5,985 bases of DNA from Leptospirillum sp. (GCA_027346125.1 DAIEST010000087.1:1-5985), one strand, 5' to 3'. Counted from the first letter of the stretch, positions 1 through 5,890 are shown. Numbers and translations: made by a program. The notes: generated from the sequence alone by a model not told the origin.

Positions 1-2334
1 AAGTTGCCGGAAGTTCTCCCGTTCATGAGTTCGCGGGATCTGGTGGTATTTCCGAACATGGTCGTTCCCATTGTCGTGGCGAAGCCCCGCTCTGTGGCGG
101 CTCTCGATTCGGCCCTGTCCGGAAACCGGCTCCTGTTCGTCTCTGCGGCCCGCCGCCTGTCGGGGGAAGAGGCGGAACCGGAACCCGTCTATACGGTCGG
201 GACCGTCTGCGTGGTGGCCAAGAGTTTCCGCGGGCCGGACGGGAGATCGAGGGTTCTGCTGCATGGACTGTTCCGGGGGAAGATCAGCCGCTGGACCACC
301 CGCGAGCCGTTCGAGCAGGTGAAGTTCGCCGCCTATCCCGACTTTTCCCACTCCCTGGGCATTCAGGCCCAGGCCCTGATGCGACAGATCGTCGAACAGG
401 CGGAGCAGCTCTTCAGGCTCAATCCCCTTCTGTCGCCGGAGCTTCTTTCCGTCATCCAGTCGATCGAGGATCCCGGAACGCTGGGATACCTGGTCGTCGC
501 CAACCTGGGGCTCAGGACGCCGGATCTCCAGAAGATCTACGAGAACCGCCATCCGCTCCGGCGTCTTTCCAGGGTTCTTTTCTTCCTGAACCGGGAAATC
601 TCCCTTCTGGACGCCAAGCGGAAAATCCAGATGGATGCCAAGGGAGAAATCGACCGTTCCCAGCGGGAATACTTCCTCCGGGAGCAACTCAAGGCGATCC
701 AGAAGGAGCTTGGCGAGTCTCCCGACGCGAACGACGAACTGGAGCGGTTCTCGCAGAAGATCGACGAAGCGGCGCTTCCGGCCGTCGTGCTCGAGGAGGC
801 GGAACGGCAGATGAACCGGTTTTCGAAGCTGCATGCGGAGTCTTCCGAAGCGGGGGTGGTCCGATCCTACCTCGAGTGGATCACGGATCTCCCCTGGAAA
901 CCGCCTGCCCCCCTCCATATCGATCTGGTCAAGGCGCGGACCCTCCTGGATCAGGACCATCTGGGTCTCGAGAAAGTCAAGGAGCGGATTCTCGAGTATC
1001 TGGCCGTGCGCGTCCTGAATCCCCGGGGAAAGCCCCCCATCCTCTGTTTTGTGGGGCCTCCGGGTGTCGGAAAGACCTCGCTGGGAGAATCGGTCGCGAA
1101 GTCCCTGAAGCGCCCCTTTATCCGCATTTCCCTGGGAGGCGTCCGGGACGAGGCGGAAATACGGGGGCACAGGCGCACGTACGTGGGCGCCCTTCCGGGC
1201 CGGATCCTTCAGGGGATGCGGCAGGCGAAGGTGACGGACCCGGTCTTCATGCTCGACGAACTCGACAAGATGGGGACGGACTTCCGGGGAGATCCGTACA
1301 GCGCGTTGCTGGAAGTGCTCGATCCGGAACAGAACAGACACTTCAGCGACCACTACCTGAACCTTCCCTACGACCTTTCCGGGGTCCTTTTTCTGGCGAC
1401 GGCCAACGTGCTCGACACGCTTCCGCCTCCCCTCCTGGATCGTCTGGAGGTCATCGAGATTCCGGGATACACCGAAGAGGAAAAAAAAGAGATCGCCCGG
1501 ACTCACCTGTGGCCCCGGCAGCGACGGGAAAACGGGATTCCGGCCAGACGGATGGAACTGTCGGACGAAGCGCTGGAGACGATCATCCGGGAATACACCC
1601 GGGAATCGGGCGTCCGCTCCCTGGAACGGAAACTGGCGATGCTCTGCCGGAAGGTTGCCGTCAGAACGCTGAAAGGCGACAAAAAACGGGTCCGGGTCAG
1701 GCCGGAAGATCTCGATTCGATGCTGGGGCATGCCCCGTTCCATGAAACGCCGGAGGAGGAGAGTTCCCTTGTCGGCGTGGTCCGGGGCCTGGCCTGGACT
1801 CCCACCGGAGGAGATCTCCTGTTTGTGGAAGCGACGCTCCTGAGGGGCAAGGGACAGCTGACCATCACGGGAAAGCTGGGGGAGGTGATGCAGGAGTCTG
1901 CCCAGGCGGCGCTCACCTATGTCCGCTCCAGTCCCGAAACCATCGGGGTGCCGGTGGATTTCTGGGGGAAAAAGGATGTCCATCTCCATGTTCCGGAGGG
2001 GGCCATTCCGAAAGACGGTCCGTCCGCGGGCATCACCATGGCGGTTGCCATCGCGTCTGCGGCCATCAACCGCCCGGTTCGCGGAGATATCGCGATGACG
2101 GGGGAGATCACCCTGAGGGGAAGGGTCCTGCCGATCGGAGGACTCAAGGAAAAGCTTCTGGCCGCCCGCCGGTTCGGGATGAAGGAAGTCCTCATCCCGT
2201 CCGAGAACGAGCGGGACCTGTCGGAGGTTCCGCCCGAACTCCGCGAAACATTGATCATTACCCCGGTCCGGAGGATGGAAGAGGTGTTCGAACGGGCCTT
2301 TTCCCAGAAGCCGGCCGAATGCCATGGAAGCTGA
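1..2334 (+). CDS. lon: ATP-dependent protease Lon (5' end probably outside window)
   Basis: Lon is a cytosolic homo-oligomeric AAA+ serine protease that unfolds and degrades damaged and regulatory proteins. Numbering from the TTG at 4: substrate-binding LAN domain about 1-195 (typical RDLVVFPNMVVPI block), helical linker about 195-300 (DAKRKIQMDAKGEID, REYFLREQLKAIQKELGE), AAA+ module about 305-570 with Walker A GPPGVGKT at 351-358 and Walker B MLDELDK with D418/E419, and a C-terminal protease domain. The catalytic dyad is Ser674 (PKDGPSAG) and Lys717 (GLKEKLL). All lie five residues before their E. coli counterparts, so the protein is near full length (776 aa from TTG, E. coli 784). The frame is open to base 1 and no ribosome site can be seen, so TTG at 4 may not be the true start and I treat the gene as 5' partial. 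Its stop overlaps thiL by 11 bases. Identification is very secure; only the start is uncertain. Confidence 0.97.
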   Translation, partial: KLPEVLPFMSSRDLVVFPNMVVPIVVAKPRSVAALDSALSGNRLLFVSAARRLSGEEAEPEPVYTVGTVCVVAKSFRGPDGRSRVLLHGLFRGKISRWTTREPFEQVKFAAYPDFSHSLGIQAQALMRQIVEQAEQLFRLNPLLSPELLSVIQSIEDPGTLGYLVVANLGLRTPDLQKIYENRHPLRRLSRVLFFLNREISLLDAKRKIQMDAKGEIDRSQREYFLREQLKAIQKELGESPDANDELERFSQKIDEAALPAVVLEEAERQMNRFSKLHAESSEAGVVRSYLEWITDLPWKPPAPLHIDLVKARTLLDQDHLGLEKVKERILEYLAVRVLNPRGKPPILCFVGPPGVGKTSLGESVAKSLKRPFIRISLGGVRDEAEIRGHRRTYVGALPGRILQGMRQAKVTDPVFMLDELDKMGTDFRGDPYSALLEVLDPEQNRHFSDHYLNLPYDLSGVLFLATANVLDTLPPPLLDRLEVIEIPGYTEEEKKEIARTHLWPRQRRENGIPARRMELSDEALETIIREYTRESGVRSLERKLAMLCRKVAVRTLKGDKKRVRVRPEDLDSMLGHAPFHETPEEESSLVGVVRGLAWTPTGGDLLFVEATLLRGKGQLTITGKLGEVMQESAQAALTYVRSSPETIGVPVDFWGKKDVHLHVPEGAIPKDGPSAGITMAVAIASAAINRPVRGDIAMTGEITLRGRVLPIGGLKEKLLAARRFGMKEVLIPSENERDLSEVPPELRETLIITPVRRMEEVFERAFSQKPAECHGS

Positions 2335-3340
2335 CTGGATCCGGGAATTCTCCGCCCGACTGGGAACTCCCCCTGCGCGCGTTCTCCGGGGAATCGGAGA
2401 CGATGCGGCCTGTCTTCTCTCTCCCGAAGGTCGAACGCTTCTCTGGACGACGGATACCCAGCGGGAGTCGGTGCATTTCCGGTGGGAATGGATGTCTCCC
2501 GAGGATGTGGGGCACCGGTTGTTTATCGCGAATCTGAGCGACATCCTGGCCAAAGGGGGCACACCCTATGCGGCGCTGGTCGCGATCGGGGTTCCCTCCG
2601 GCTTTCCGGAACCCGGGGTGATGTCGTTTTATGACGGGCTCGCCCAGGTCAGCCGCCGTTTCGACTGCCCGGTGGTCGGGGGGGATATCTCCCGCAGCGC
2701 CGGCGGGTTCGACGCCGTCCTGTCTCTTCTGGGAACCGCCCCTGAGGGAAGGTTCCCCGGCCGGGAGGGATTGTCGCCCGGAGATTCCCTCTATCTTGTG
2801 GGCAGGCCGGGCCTGGCCCGGGCGGGATATCTCGCCTGTCTCGGGAACCGACTGTCCGATCCGGCGTTCTCCCGGGCGGTCGATGCTTTCCGGCGTCCGC
2901 GCACATTCCCCTGGATGTCGGAACTGGCGAGCGAGGGGGACGGCTTGTCTGCCGCGATGGATACCTCCGATGGCCTGGGACAGGCGGTCTTCGAGATGGC
3001 GGACAAATCCGGCGTCTCCGTCTGGCTGGATCCGCCGTCGGGCTGGCTTGGCCATCTGGAGGTCGCCGGAGAAATCCTGGGCGAGGATCCTTTCCGGCTC
3101 GCCTGGCAGGGAGGGGAGGACTACGATCTTCTGCTGGGTGTCGGAGGCGGACGCGAAGAGGCTTTTGTCAGTCGAATCGGGCATTTTTTGACTGGAACCC
3201 CGGATCGGCCGGATCGGATTGTCCGGCTCGGAACGGTACGATCTGGAGAAGAGCGGGGAAAGGGAGCGGTATTGATCAGAAAATCGGACGGCAGCTTCGA
3301 GCCCCTGGAAAGGGTCGGCTTTGATCACACCCGAAACTAG
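2324..3340 (+). CDS. thiL: Thiamine-monophosphate kinase ThiL
   Basis: ThiL phosphorylates thiamine monophosphate with ATP to thiamine diphosphate, the last step of cofactor biosynthesis, in the cytosol. It belongs to the PurM/SelD-like ATP-binding superfamily. Family motifs in order: GIGDDAA at 23-29 (Mg/ATP-binding Asp), TTDTQRESVHF at 42-52, NLSDILAKG at 70-78, GGDIS at 119-123, MDTSDGL at 212-218, and GGEDYDLL at 263-270 in the substrate-binding C-terminal domain. Length is 338 aa (E. coli 325). Two positions differ from the usual consensus: the common V-E-G before HF reads R-E-S, and the common GGDT reads GGDI; all Mg-ligand Asp positions are present. The ATG lies inside the last codons of lon (11-base overlap) with no strong Shine-Dalgarno sequence, so it is probably translated by coupling to lon. 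No other thiamine gene is in the window. Function assignment is secure by motif. Confidence 0.96.
   Translation: MEADWIREFSARLGTPPARVLRGIGDDAACLLSPEGRTLLWTTDTQRESVHFRWEWMSPEDVGHRLFIANLSDILAKGGTPYAALVAIGVPSGFPEPGVMSFYDGLAQVSRRFDCPVVGGDISRSAGGFDAVLSLLGTAPEGRFPGREGLSPGDSLYLVGRPGLARAGYLACLGNRLSDPAFSRAVDAFRRPRTFPWMSELASEGDGLSAAMDTSDGLGQAVFEMADKSGVSVWLDPPSGWLGHLEVAGEILGEDPFRLAWQGGEDYDLLLGVGGGREEAFVSRIGHFLTGTPDRPDRIVRLGTVRSGEERGKGAVLIRKSDGSFEPLERVGFDHTRN
3307..3314 (+). promoter_or_regulatory. Shine-Dalgarno site supporting the TTG start of the DUF2062 gene
   Basis: GGAAAGGG lies inside the last thiL codons, six bases before TTG at 3321. It favours the TTG start over the ATG at 3378, for which I see no comparable purine-rich motif at the right distance. 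It implies re-initiation by ribosomes finishing thiL. Confidence 0.5.
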
Positions 3341-3806
3341 CTACCAGCGGTGGAAGGCGCGTCTGACCGAACTTGTCATGAAGGATCCCGATCCGAAGAA
3401 GGTCGCACTGGCACTGGCCCTGGGTTTTTCTGCCGCGTTTCTGCCGCCGTTCGGGTTTCACACGGTTCTGGTGATGGTGGTCGGCTATTTTCTGGGGGTC
3501 TCCGTTCCCCTGGCGGTTCTGGGAACATGGATCAACAACCCCTGGACGTTTATTCCCCTTTTCCTTCCGGCCTATGTCCTGGAAGTCAACCTGGGAGCGT
3601 TCCTGCTCCACCGGAAAGTCTATTTCCCCTCATTGGGATCCCTGTCCCGGATGCCTTACCAGACGGTCCTGGCCCAGGTCAAACTGGTACTCTGGCCGTT
3701 CGTTCTGGGCAGCGTCGTGATATCGGCCGGGATTTTCATCCTTTCTTTTTTTTCGGCTTATGGCTTTTTGAAGTTCCGGAAGGGATCCCCTTCTTCACCA
3801 CCCTGA
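3321..3806 (+). CDS. DUF2062-family small membrane protein
   Basis: A 161-aa protein resembling DUF2062, a family of small inner-membrane proteins of unknown function. Visible hallmarks are DPDPKKVALALALGF (22-36), FLPPFGFHT (40-48) and GTWINNPWTFIP (68-79), the Gly-x-x-x-Asn-Asn-Pro block being the family signature. Hydrophobic segments lie at about 28-58, 60-90 and 128-150, followed by a short RKGSPSSPP tail. I choose TTG at 3321 because GGAAAGGG (3307-3314) sits six bases upstream and the start overlaps the thiL stop by 20 bases, as expected for translational coupling. An in-frame ATG at 3378 (residue 20) is the alternative and would keep the whole hydrophobic core. The last 71 bases run antisense through the 3' end of the OmpA-family gene on the other strand. 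Family is likely, function unknown; the link to Lon or ThiL may be only positional. Confidence 0.85.
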   Translation: MITPETSYQRWKARLTELVMKDPDPKKVALALALGFSAAFLPPFGFHTVLVMVVGYFLGVSVPLAVLGTWINNPWTFIPLFLPAYVLEVNLGAFLLHRKVYFPSLGSLSRMPYQTVLAQVKLVLWPFVLGSVVISAGIFILSFFSAYGFLKFRKGSPSSPP

Positions 3807-4455
3807 GCCGAACGGCACGATCCCTCGCATAGCAGGACGGCTTGTGGCACCTGGGAAGAAACGAAACGGGTTTCTTGCCGTCGGAATACACGCGGATCCG
3901 GTGAGTCTTGATGCCATGGAGGAGCAGTACCCTTTTGGCGGCCAGGGCCCTTTTGAGTCCCAGGGAGCGATTGTACCGGCTGGTGCCTTTCGGATCCGTA
4001 TGCCCGGTGAGAACGATGGAGAAACGGGGGTTCTTTTTGAGAAGCTTCGCGTAGGCGATCAGAACGGCCCTGTTTGCGTAGGAGACCCGGCTCGAGTTGA
4101 AGGCGAAGAAAATGTCCTTCTGCAAGGGGAGACGGGGGGAAGGTTTTGCGACCGCTTTCTTCTTCGGCGGCGGTGGCGGAGGAGCGGGAGCCGCCGCCGG
4201 GGTCCTGGGAAGGACGGCGGTCGGGGTCGCATAGATCCGGAGGGTTTTGGAGGAGACCTCCGACGGATGGTAGCTCCGGGAATGCCCCGTCACGATGATG
4301 CCCGGAAGCTGGTTCGAGCTGTCGGGACCCGGCGCGAGGGATTTGACTGTTTCCTGGCTGGTGCAGGAAGCCAGCGCGCCGGCCAGCAGCGTCAGGGAAA
4401 GGATGCGAAGAGACCTGTTCGAACGGAATGCAATGGACCGGAATGTATTGGGCAT
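3736..4455 (-). CDS. OmpA-family lipoprotein with Pro/Lys-rich linker
   Basis: A 239-aa predicted lipoprotein. The signal has an Arg-rich start (MPNTFRSIAFRSNRSLR), a hydrophobic stretch and a lipobox L-A-S-C with the lipidated Cys at 31. Thr at +2 predicts outer-membrane sorting. Residues 32-80 are unassigned; 83-107 is a Pro/Ala/Lys linker with six consecutive Pro. An OmpA-like peptidoglycan-binding domain follows at about 109-220: FFAFNSSRV, TGHTDPKGTSRYN (150-162, Asp154 the expected diaminopimelate contact), LGLKRALAAKRV, HGIKTHRIRVYSDGKKP, and DRAVRLRV replacing the usual NRRVE. A Cys pair (203, 208) lies in the loop before the last strand. The tail (221-239) is Lys-rich and ends KPKKKKG. 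AAGGAAGG (4459-4466) precedes the ATG. Likely role: anchoring the outer membrane to the wall. No partner gene identifies it as a flagellar or secretion component. The 3' 71 bases overlap the convergent DUF2062 gene. Confidence 0.9.
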   Translation of the reverse strand: MPNTFRSIAFRSNRSLRILSLTLLAGALASCTSQETVKSLAPGPDSSNQLPGIIVTGHSRSYHPSEVSSKTLRIYATPTAVLPRTPAAAPAPPPPPPKKKAVAKPSPRLPLQKDIFFAFNSSRVSYANRAVLIAYAKLLKKNPRFSIVLTGHTDPKGTSRYNRSLGLKRALAAKRVLLLHGIKTHRIRVYSDGKKPVSFLPRCHKPSCYARDRAVRLRVVKKGIPSGTSKSHKPKKKKG

Positions 4456-4496
4456 GCGCCTTCCTTATCGGAAAGAAGGTGGATGAAAGCTGGCTT

Positions 4497-4526
4497 ATGG
4501 TACACATCCCGCTTGCCGGATTGCAA
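4497..4526 (-). promoter_or_regulatory. Candidate sigma70-type promoter of the OmpA-family gene
   Basis: Reading the - strand, TTGCAA (4526-4521) and TACCAT (4502-4497) are separated by 18 bases; each matches four of six consensus positions. The -10 lies about 41 bases before the ATG at 4455, leaving room for the AAGGAAGG ribosome site. The match is only moderate, so this is a guess from sequence alone. Confidence 0.3.
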
Positions 4527-4537
4527 GGTTCGAGGAT

Positions 4538-4565
4538 CTTTCCGGGTTTCCCGAAAAACGGAAAG
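4538..4565. repeat. Inverted repeat just upstream of the candidate OmpA-gene promoter
   Basis: CTTTCCG (4538-4544) and CGGAAAG (4559-4565) are perfect 7-base inverted arms, and a smaller CGGG-TTT-CCCG hairpin (4543-4553) overlaps the left arm. The repeat ends 12 bases before the putative -35 of the 4455 gene on the - strand. No T-run follows on either strand, so it looks more like an operator or mRNA structure than a terminator. No regulator can be named. Confidence 0.35.
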
Positions 4566-4623
4566 AACTTGAGGAATAAAGAGCTTGAGGGATATGGATG
4601 ATGCGCCGGGTTGGCGTACAATG

Positions 4624-4650
4624 GAAAAGGGGGCCATCGGCCCCCTTTTC
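4624..4650 (-). terminator. Intrinsic terminator candidate after the Pal-like gene
   Basis: A perfect 12-bp stem, GAAAAGGGGGCC with GGCCCCCTTTTC, closes a three-base loop (4636-4638). It lies 25 bases beyond the stop codon of the Pal-like gene. In - strand RNA the GC core is followed by a four-U run that is itself part of the stem. Because the stem is symmetrical it could also act on the + strand, but no + strand gene ends nearby. It should separate the Pal-like gene from the OmpA-family gene downstream. Confidence 0.75.
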
Positions 4651-4675
4651 GTTTCTCTTCCTGTCGAAACGGAAA

Positions 4676-5218
4676 TTACATCGAGATTTTCATGAAATGG
4701 GCAATCCGGTTTGACTGCCAGCATTTCTCGTTGTGATCCGAGCAGAGGTCGTAGCTGGGGATCGAGCGCTTTCCGTAGGAAACGATCTTGATCCTGTTTT
4801 TCTTGATGCCCAGGCGCACCAGATACATCATGGCCGCCTTGGCTCTCTTCTGGCCGAGGACGATGTTATAGGTGTCGGTGCCGCGTTCGTCGGCATGACC
4901 GGCGATCACCACATTGACAGTCGGATTGGCATTCAGGATTGCCGCGTCTTTTTTCAGGATGCTACGGTCTTCCGACGTCAGGAGGGACTTGTCGAACCCG
5001 TAGGTAATATCTTTCGAAAGGGTCGAATCGAGATCCGACTGCGTCGGTGCCGCATTCTCGACCGGTGCCGGAGCCGGTGCCGGGGCTGGGGCCGGAGCTG
5101 TTTCGCTTGTGGATGACTCGGTTCCGGAAGCGGCACCCTTTGTTGACGAACAACCTCCGGTAACAAGAACTCCTGCCAGGAGGAGGGACAGACCTACAAG
5201 TGTTTTGTTGGAACGCAT
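4676..5218 (-). CDS. pal: Peptidoglycan-associated lipoprotein, Pal-like (OmpA domain)
   Basis: A 180-aa lipoprotein of the Pal type, which binds peptidoglycan from the outer membrane and, in Tol-Pal systems, interacts with TolB. The signal (MRSNKTLVGLSLLLAGVLVTGGC) ends in T-G-G-C with the lipidated Cys at 23, followed by Ser-Ser. A linker holds (Ala-Pro)6 at 41-52. The OmpA-like domain covers about 67-178: ITYGFDKSLLT, AGHADERGTDTYN (106-118, Asp110 the likely diaminopimelate contact), LGQKRAKAAMMYLVRLGI, RIKIVSYGKRSIP, then a loop with Cys159 and Cys166 and NRIAHF, where Ile172 replaces the second Arg of the usual NRR. AAGGAGT (5225-5231) sits six bases before the ATG. No tolB, tolA, tolQ or tolR is in the window, so a Tol role is inferred from family only. 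A terminator candidate follows the gene. Confidence 0.93.
   Translation of the reverse strand: MRSNKTLVGLSLLLAGVLVTGGCSSTKGAASGTESSTSETAPAPAPAPAPAPVENAAPTQSDLDSTLSKDITYGFDKSLLTSEDRSILKKDAAILNANPTVNVVIAGHADERGTDTYNIVLGQKRAKAAMMYLVRLGIKKNRIKIVSYGKRSIPSYDLCSDHNEKCWQSNRIAHFMKISM
5063..5098 (-). repeat. Hexanucleotide repeat coding for (Ala-Pro)6 in the Pal-like protein
   Basis: Six imperfect 6-base units (top-strand forms CGGTGC, CGGAGC, CGGTGC, CGGGGC, TGGGGC, CGGAGC) encode six Ala-Pro pairs. They form a stiff extended spacer between the lipid anchor and the peptidoglycan-binding domain. Copy number could change in frame without disrupting the gene. Confidence 0.7.
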
Positions 5219-5250
5219 TCGATGACTCCTTCGTATGATTTAAGTTGTGC

Positions 5251-5264
5251 CCGGGAGATCCCGG
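5251..5264. repeat. Short palindrome in the leader of the Pal-like gene
   Basis: CCGGGA and TCCCGG flank a two-base centre (5257-5258). The element lies 33 bases upstream of the Pal-like ATG and 20 bases before its ribosome site on the - strand. It could be a leader hairpin or a dyad operator. It is short enough to be chance in GC-rich DNA. Confidence 0.3.
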
Positions 5265-5292
5265 TTCACGTGTTTGGTGCCTGCATTAAAGT

Positions 5293-5331
5293 CTGGATGC
5301 CTTGATGCGGGGATGGACCCCGGGCATCCAG
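5293..5331 (-). terminator. Composite hairpin between the exported-protein gene and the Pal-like gene
   Basis: An outer 9-bp stem, CTGGATGCC (5293-5301) with GGCATCCAG (5323-5331), encloses an inner 5-bp stem, CGGGG (5308-5312) with CCCCG (5318-5322), with a five-base loop and a six-base bulge (5302-5307) on one side only. It starts 21 bases past the stop of the 5353-5817 gene. In - strand RNA it is followed by ACUUUAAU, so the U-run is weak. Best guess is a terminator or 3'-end structure of that gene; a leader element of the Pal-like gene is the alternative. Confidence 0.5.
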
Positions 5332-5352
5332 CCCGTCGATATCGATCAAGGA

Positions 5353-5817
5353 TTAACGAATCCAGATTCCCGTGACAACGAGGGTTCCCATTGCCTTTTT
5401 GTAGTGCACGACGACCTTTTCGCCCGTCTTGATTGCCGATGGTCTGACATGTTTCCGGCCCTTGACGATGGTTGTATGGGCTGTCAGGGCTCCGCCAAAA
5501 ACGATTTCCTTCTTTCCCCTGCCTCTTGAGACGACGATGGTCTGCGGTGAAGCGGACAGGTCTGTCGCCACAACGGTACCTGCGAAGGAAAGGCCCTTGA
5601 ACCTGGGTTTGGCAGGGTGCTTCTTTGGCATGGCCATCTTCTTTGCCGGTTTTTTTGCCGGAGCCGGGGCCGCCGGTGCAGCAGGAGCGGCCGGTGCGGC
5701 GGGGGCGGCGTTGTCCGCAAAGCTCGTCTGCGGGGCAAGAAGAAGGGCTGTGGACCCGAACACGGCCACGAGCGACCATGCGAACCGGGACAACGTTCGA
5801 GATGTAGTAAGGGACAT
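5353..5817 (-). CDS. Exported protein of unknown function with (Ala-Ala-Pro)5 linker
   Basis: A 154-aa protein I cannot name. Residues 1-34 are a signal peptide (Arg7, Arg11, a hydrophobic core at about 12-28, likely cleavage after T-S-F-A34). An Ala-Ala-Pro repeat (37-51) leads into a Lys/Pro-rich basic stretch (54-74). The C-terminal part (about 75-154) has alternating hydrophobic strands: FAGTVVATDL, QTIVVSRGRGKKEIVFGG, HTTIVKGRKHVRPSAIKTGEKVVVHYKK, GTLVVTGIWI. This resembles small beta-barrel domains such as DUF5666, an impression only. The mature protein is very basic with no lipobox or Cys, so it is probably periplasmic and perhaps bound to the wall or an acidic polymer. The frame stays open upstream to an ATG ending at 5970, but I choose the ATG at 5817: AGGAGG (5825-5830) sits seven bases upstream and the signal peptide then lies at the N terminus. 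It precedes the Pal-like gene by 134 bases on the same strand. Confidence 0.85.
   Translation of the reverse strand: MSLTTSRTLSRFAWSLVAVFGSTALLLAPQTSFADNAAPAAPAAPAAPAAPAPAKKPAKKMAMPKKHPAKPRFKGLSFAGTVVATDLSASPQTIVVSRGRGKKEIVFGGALTAHTTIVKGRKHVRPSAIKTGEKVVVHYKKAMGTLVVTGIWIR
5665..5709 (-). repeat. Nine-base tandem repeat coding for (Ala-Ala-Pro)5
   Basis: Five consecutive imperfect 9-base units on the top strand (CGGGGCCGC, CGGTGCAGC, AGGAGCGGC, CGGTGCGGC, GGGGGCGGC) each encode Ala-Ala-Pro on the - strand. Unit gain or loss keeps the frame, so the linker length may vary between strains. Confidence 0.75.
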
Positions 5818-5824
5818 GAATGGT

Positions 5825-5830
5825 CCTCCT
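5825..5830 (-). promoter_or_regulatory. Shine-Dalgarno site that sets the start of the 5817 gene
   Basis: CCTCCT on the top strand reads AGGAGG on the - strand, seven bases before the ATG at 5817. It is the strongest ribosome site in the window and is the reason for rejecting the longer in-frame start at 5970. Confidence 0.75.
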
Positions 5831-5890
5831 GATGATGAAGATGGATCGGGTGAGTGATAAATGTGCCCGGGATTTGATTGTGTGTCCGAA

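Noticed and set aside
876..1745. 289-codon open frame in another + frame within lon
   Set aside because: Low-complexity Gly/Arg/Pro composition and fully inside the conserved AAA+ region of lon.
2258..3328. 356-codon open frame on the - strand opposite thiL
   Set aside because: Rich in Arg, Pro, Gly and Ser with no recognisable motif, while the + strand carries all the ThiL motifs; a GC-rich shadow frame.
4247..4299. TGHSRSYHPSEV segment (lipoprotein residues 57-67) looking like an echo of the later TGHTD motif, suggesting a second degenerate OmpA domain
   Set aside because: Only the TGH triplet and a Tyr match, and the flanking strands and helices of an OmpA fold are absent; probably chance.
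3844..4572. 242-codon + strand frame opposite the OmpA-family lipoprotein
   Set aside because: Composition is Gly/Arg-rich without motifs; the - strand gene explains the DNA.
3758..4621. 287-codon - strand frame overlapping the OmpA-family gene
   Set aside because: It lacks any domain or signal and crosses the intergenic region; the overlapping frame has lipobox, OmpA motif and ribosome site.
5429..5857. 142-codon + strand frame with a hydrophobic Ala/Gly stretch opposite the exported-protein gene
   Set aside because: The AGAAGAAGAAGAA stretch is just the antisense of the AAP repeat; no ribosome site or family resemblance.
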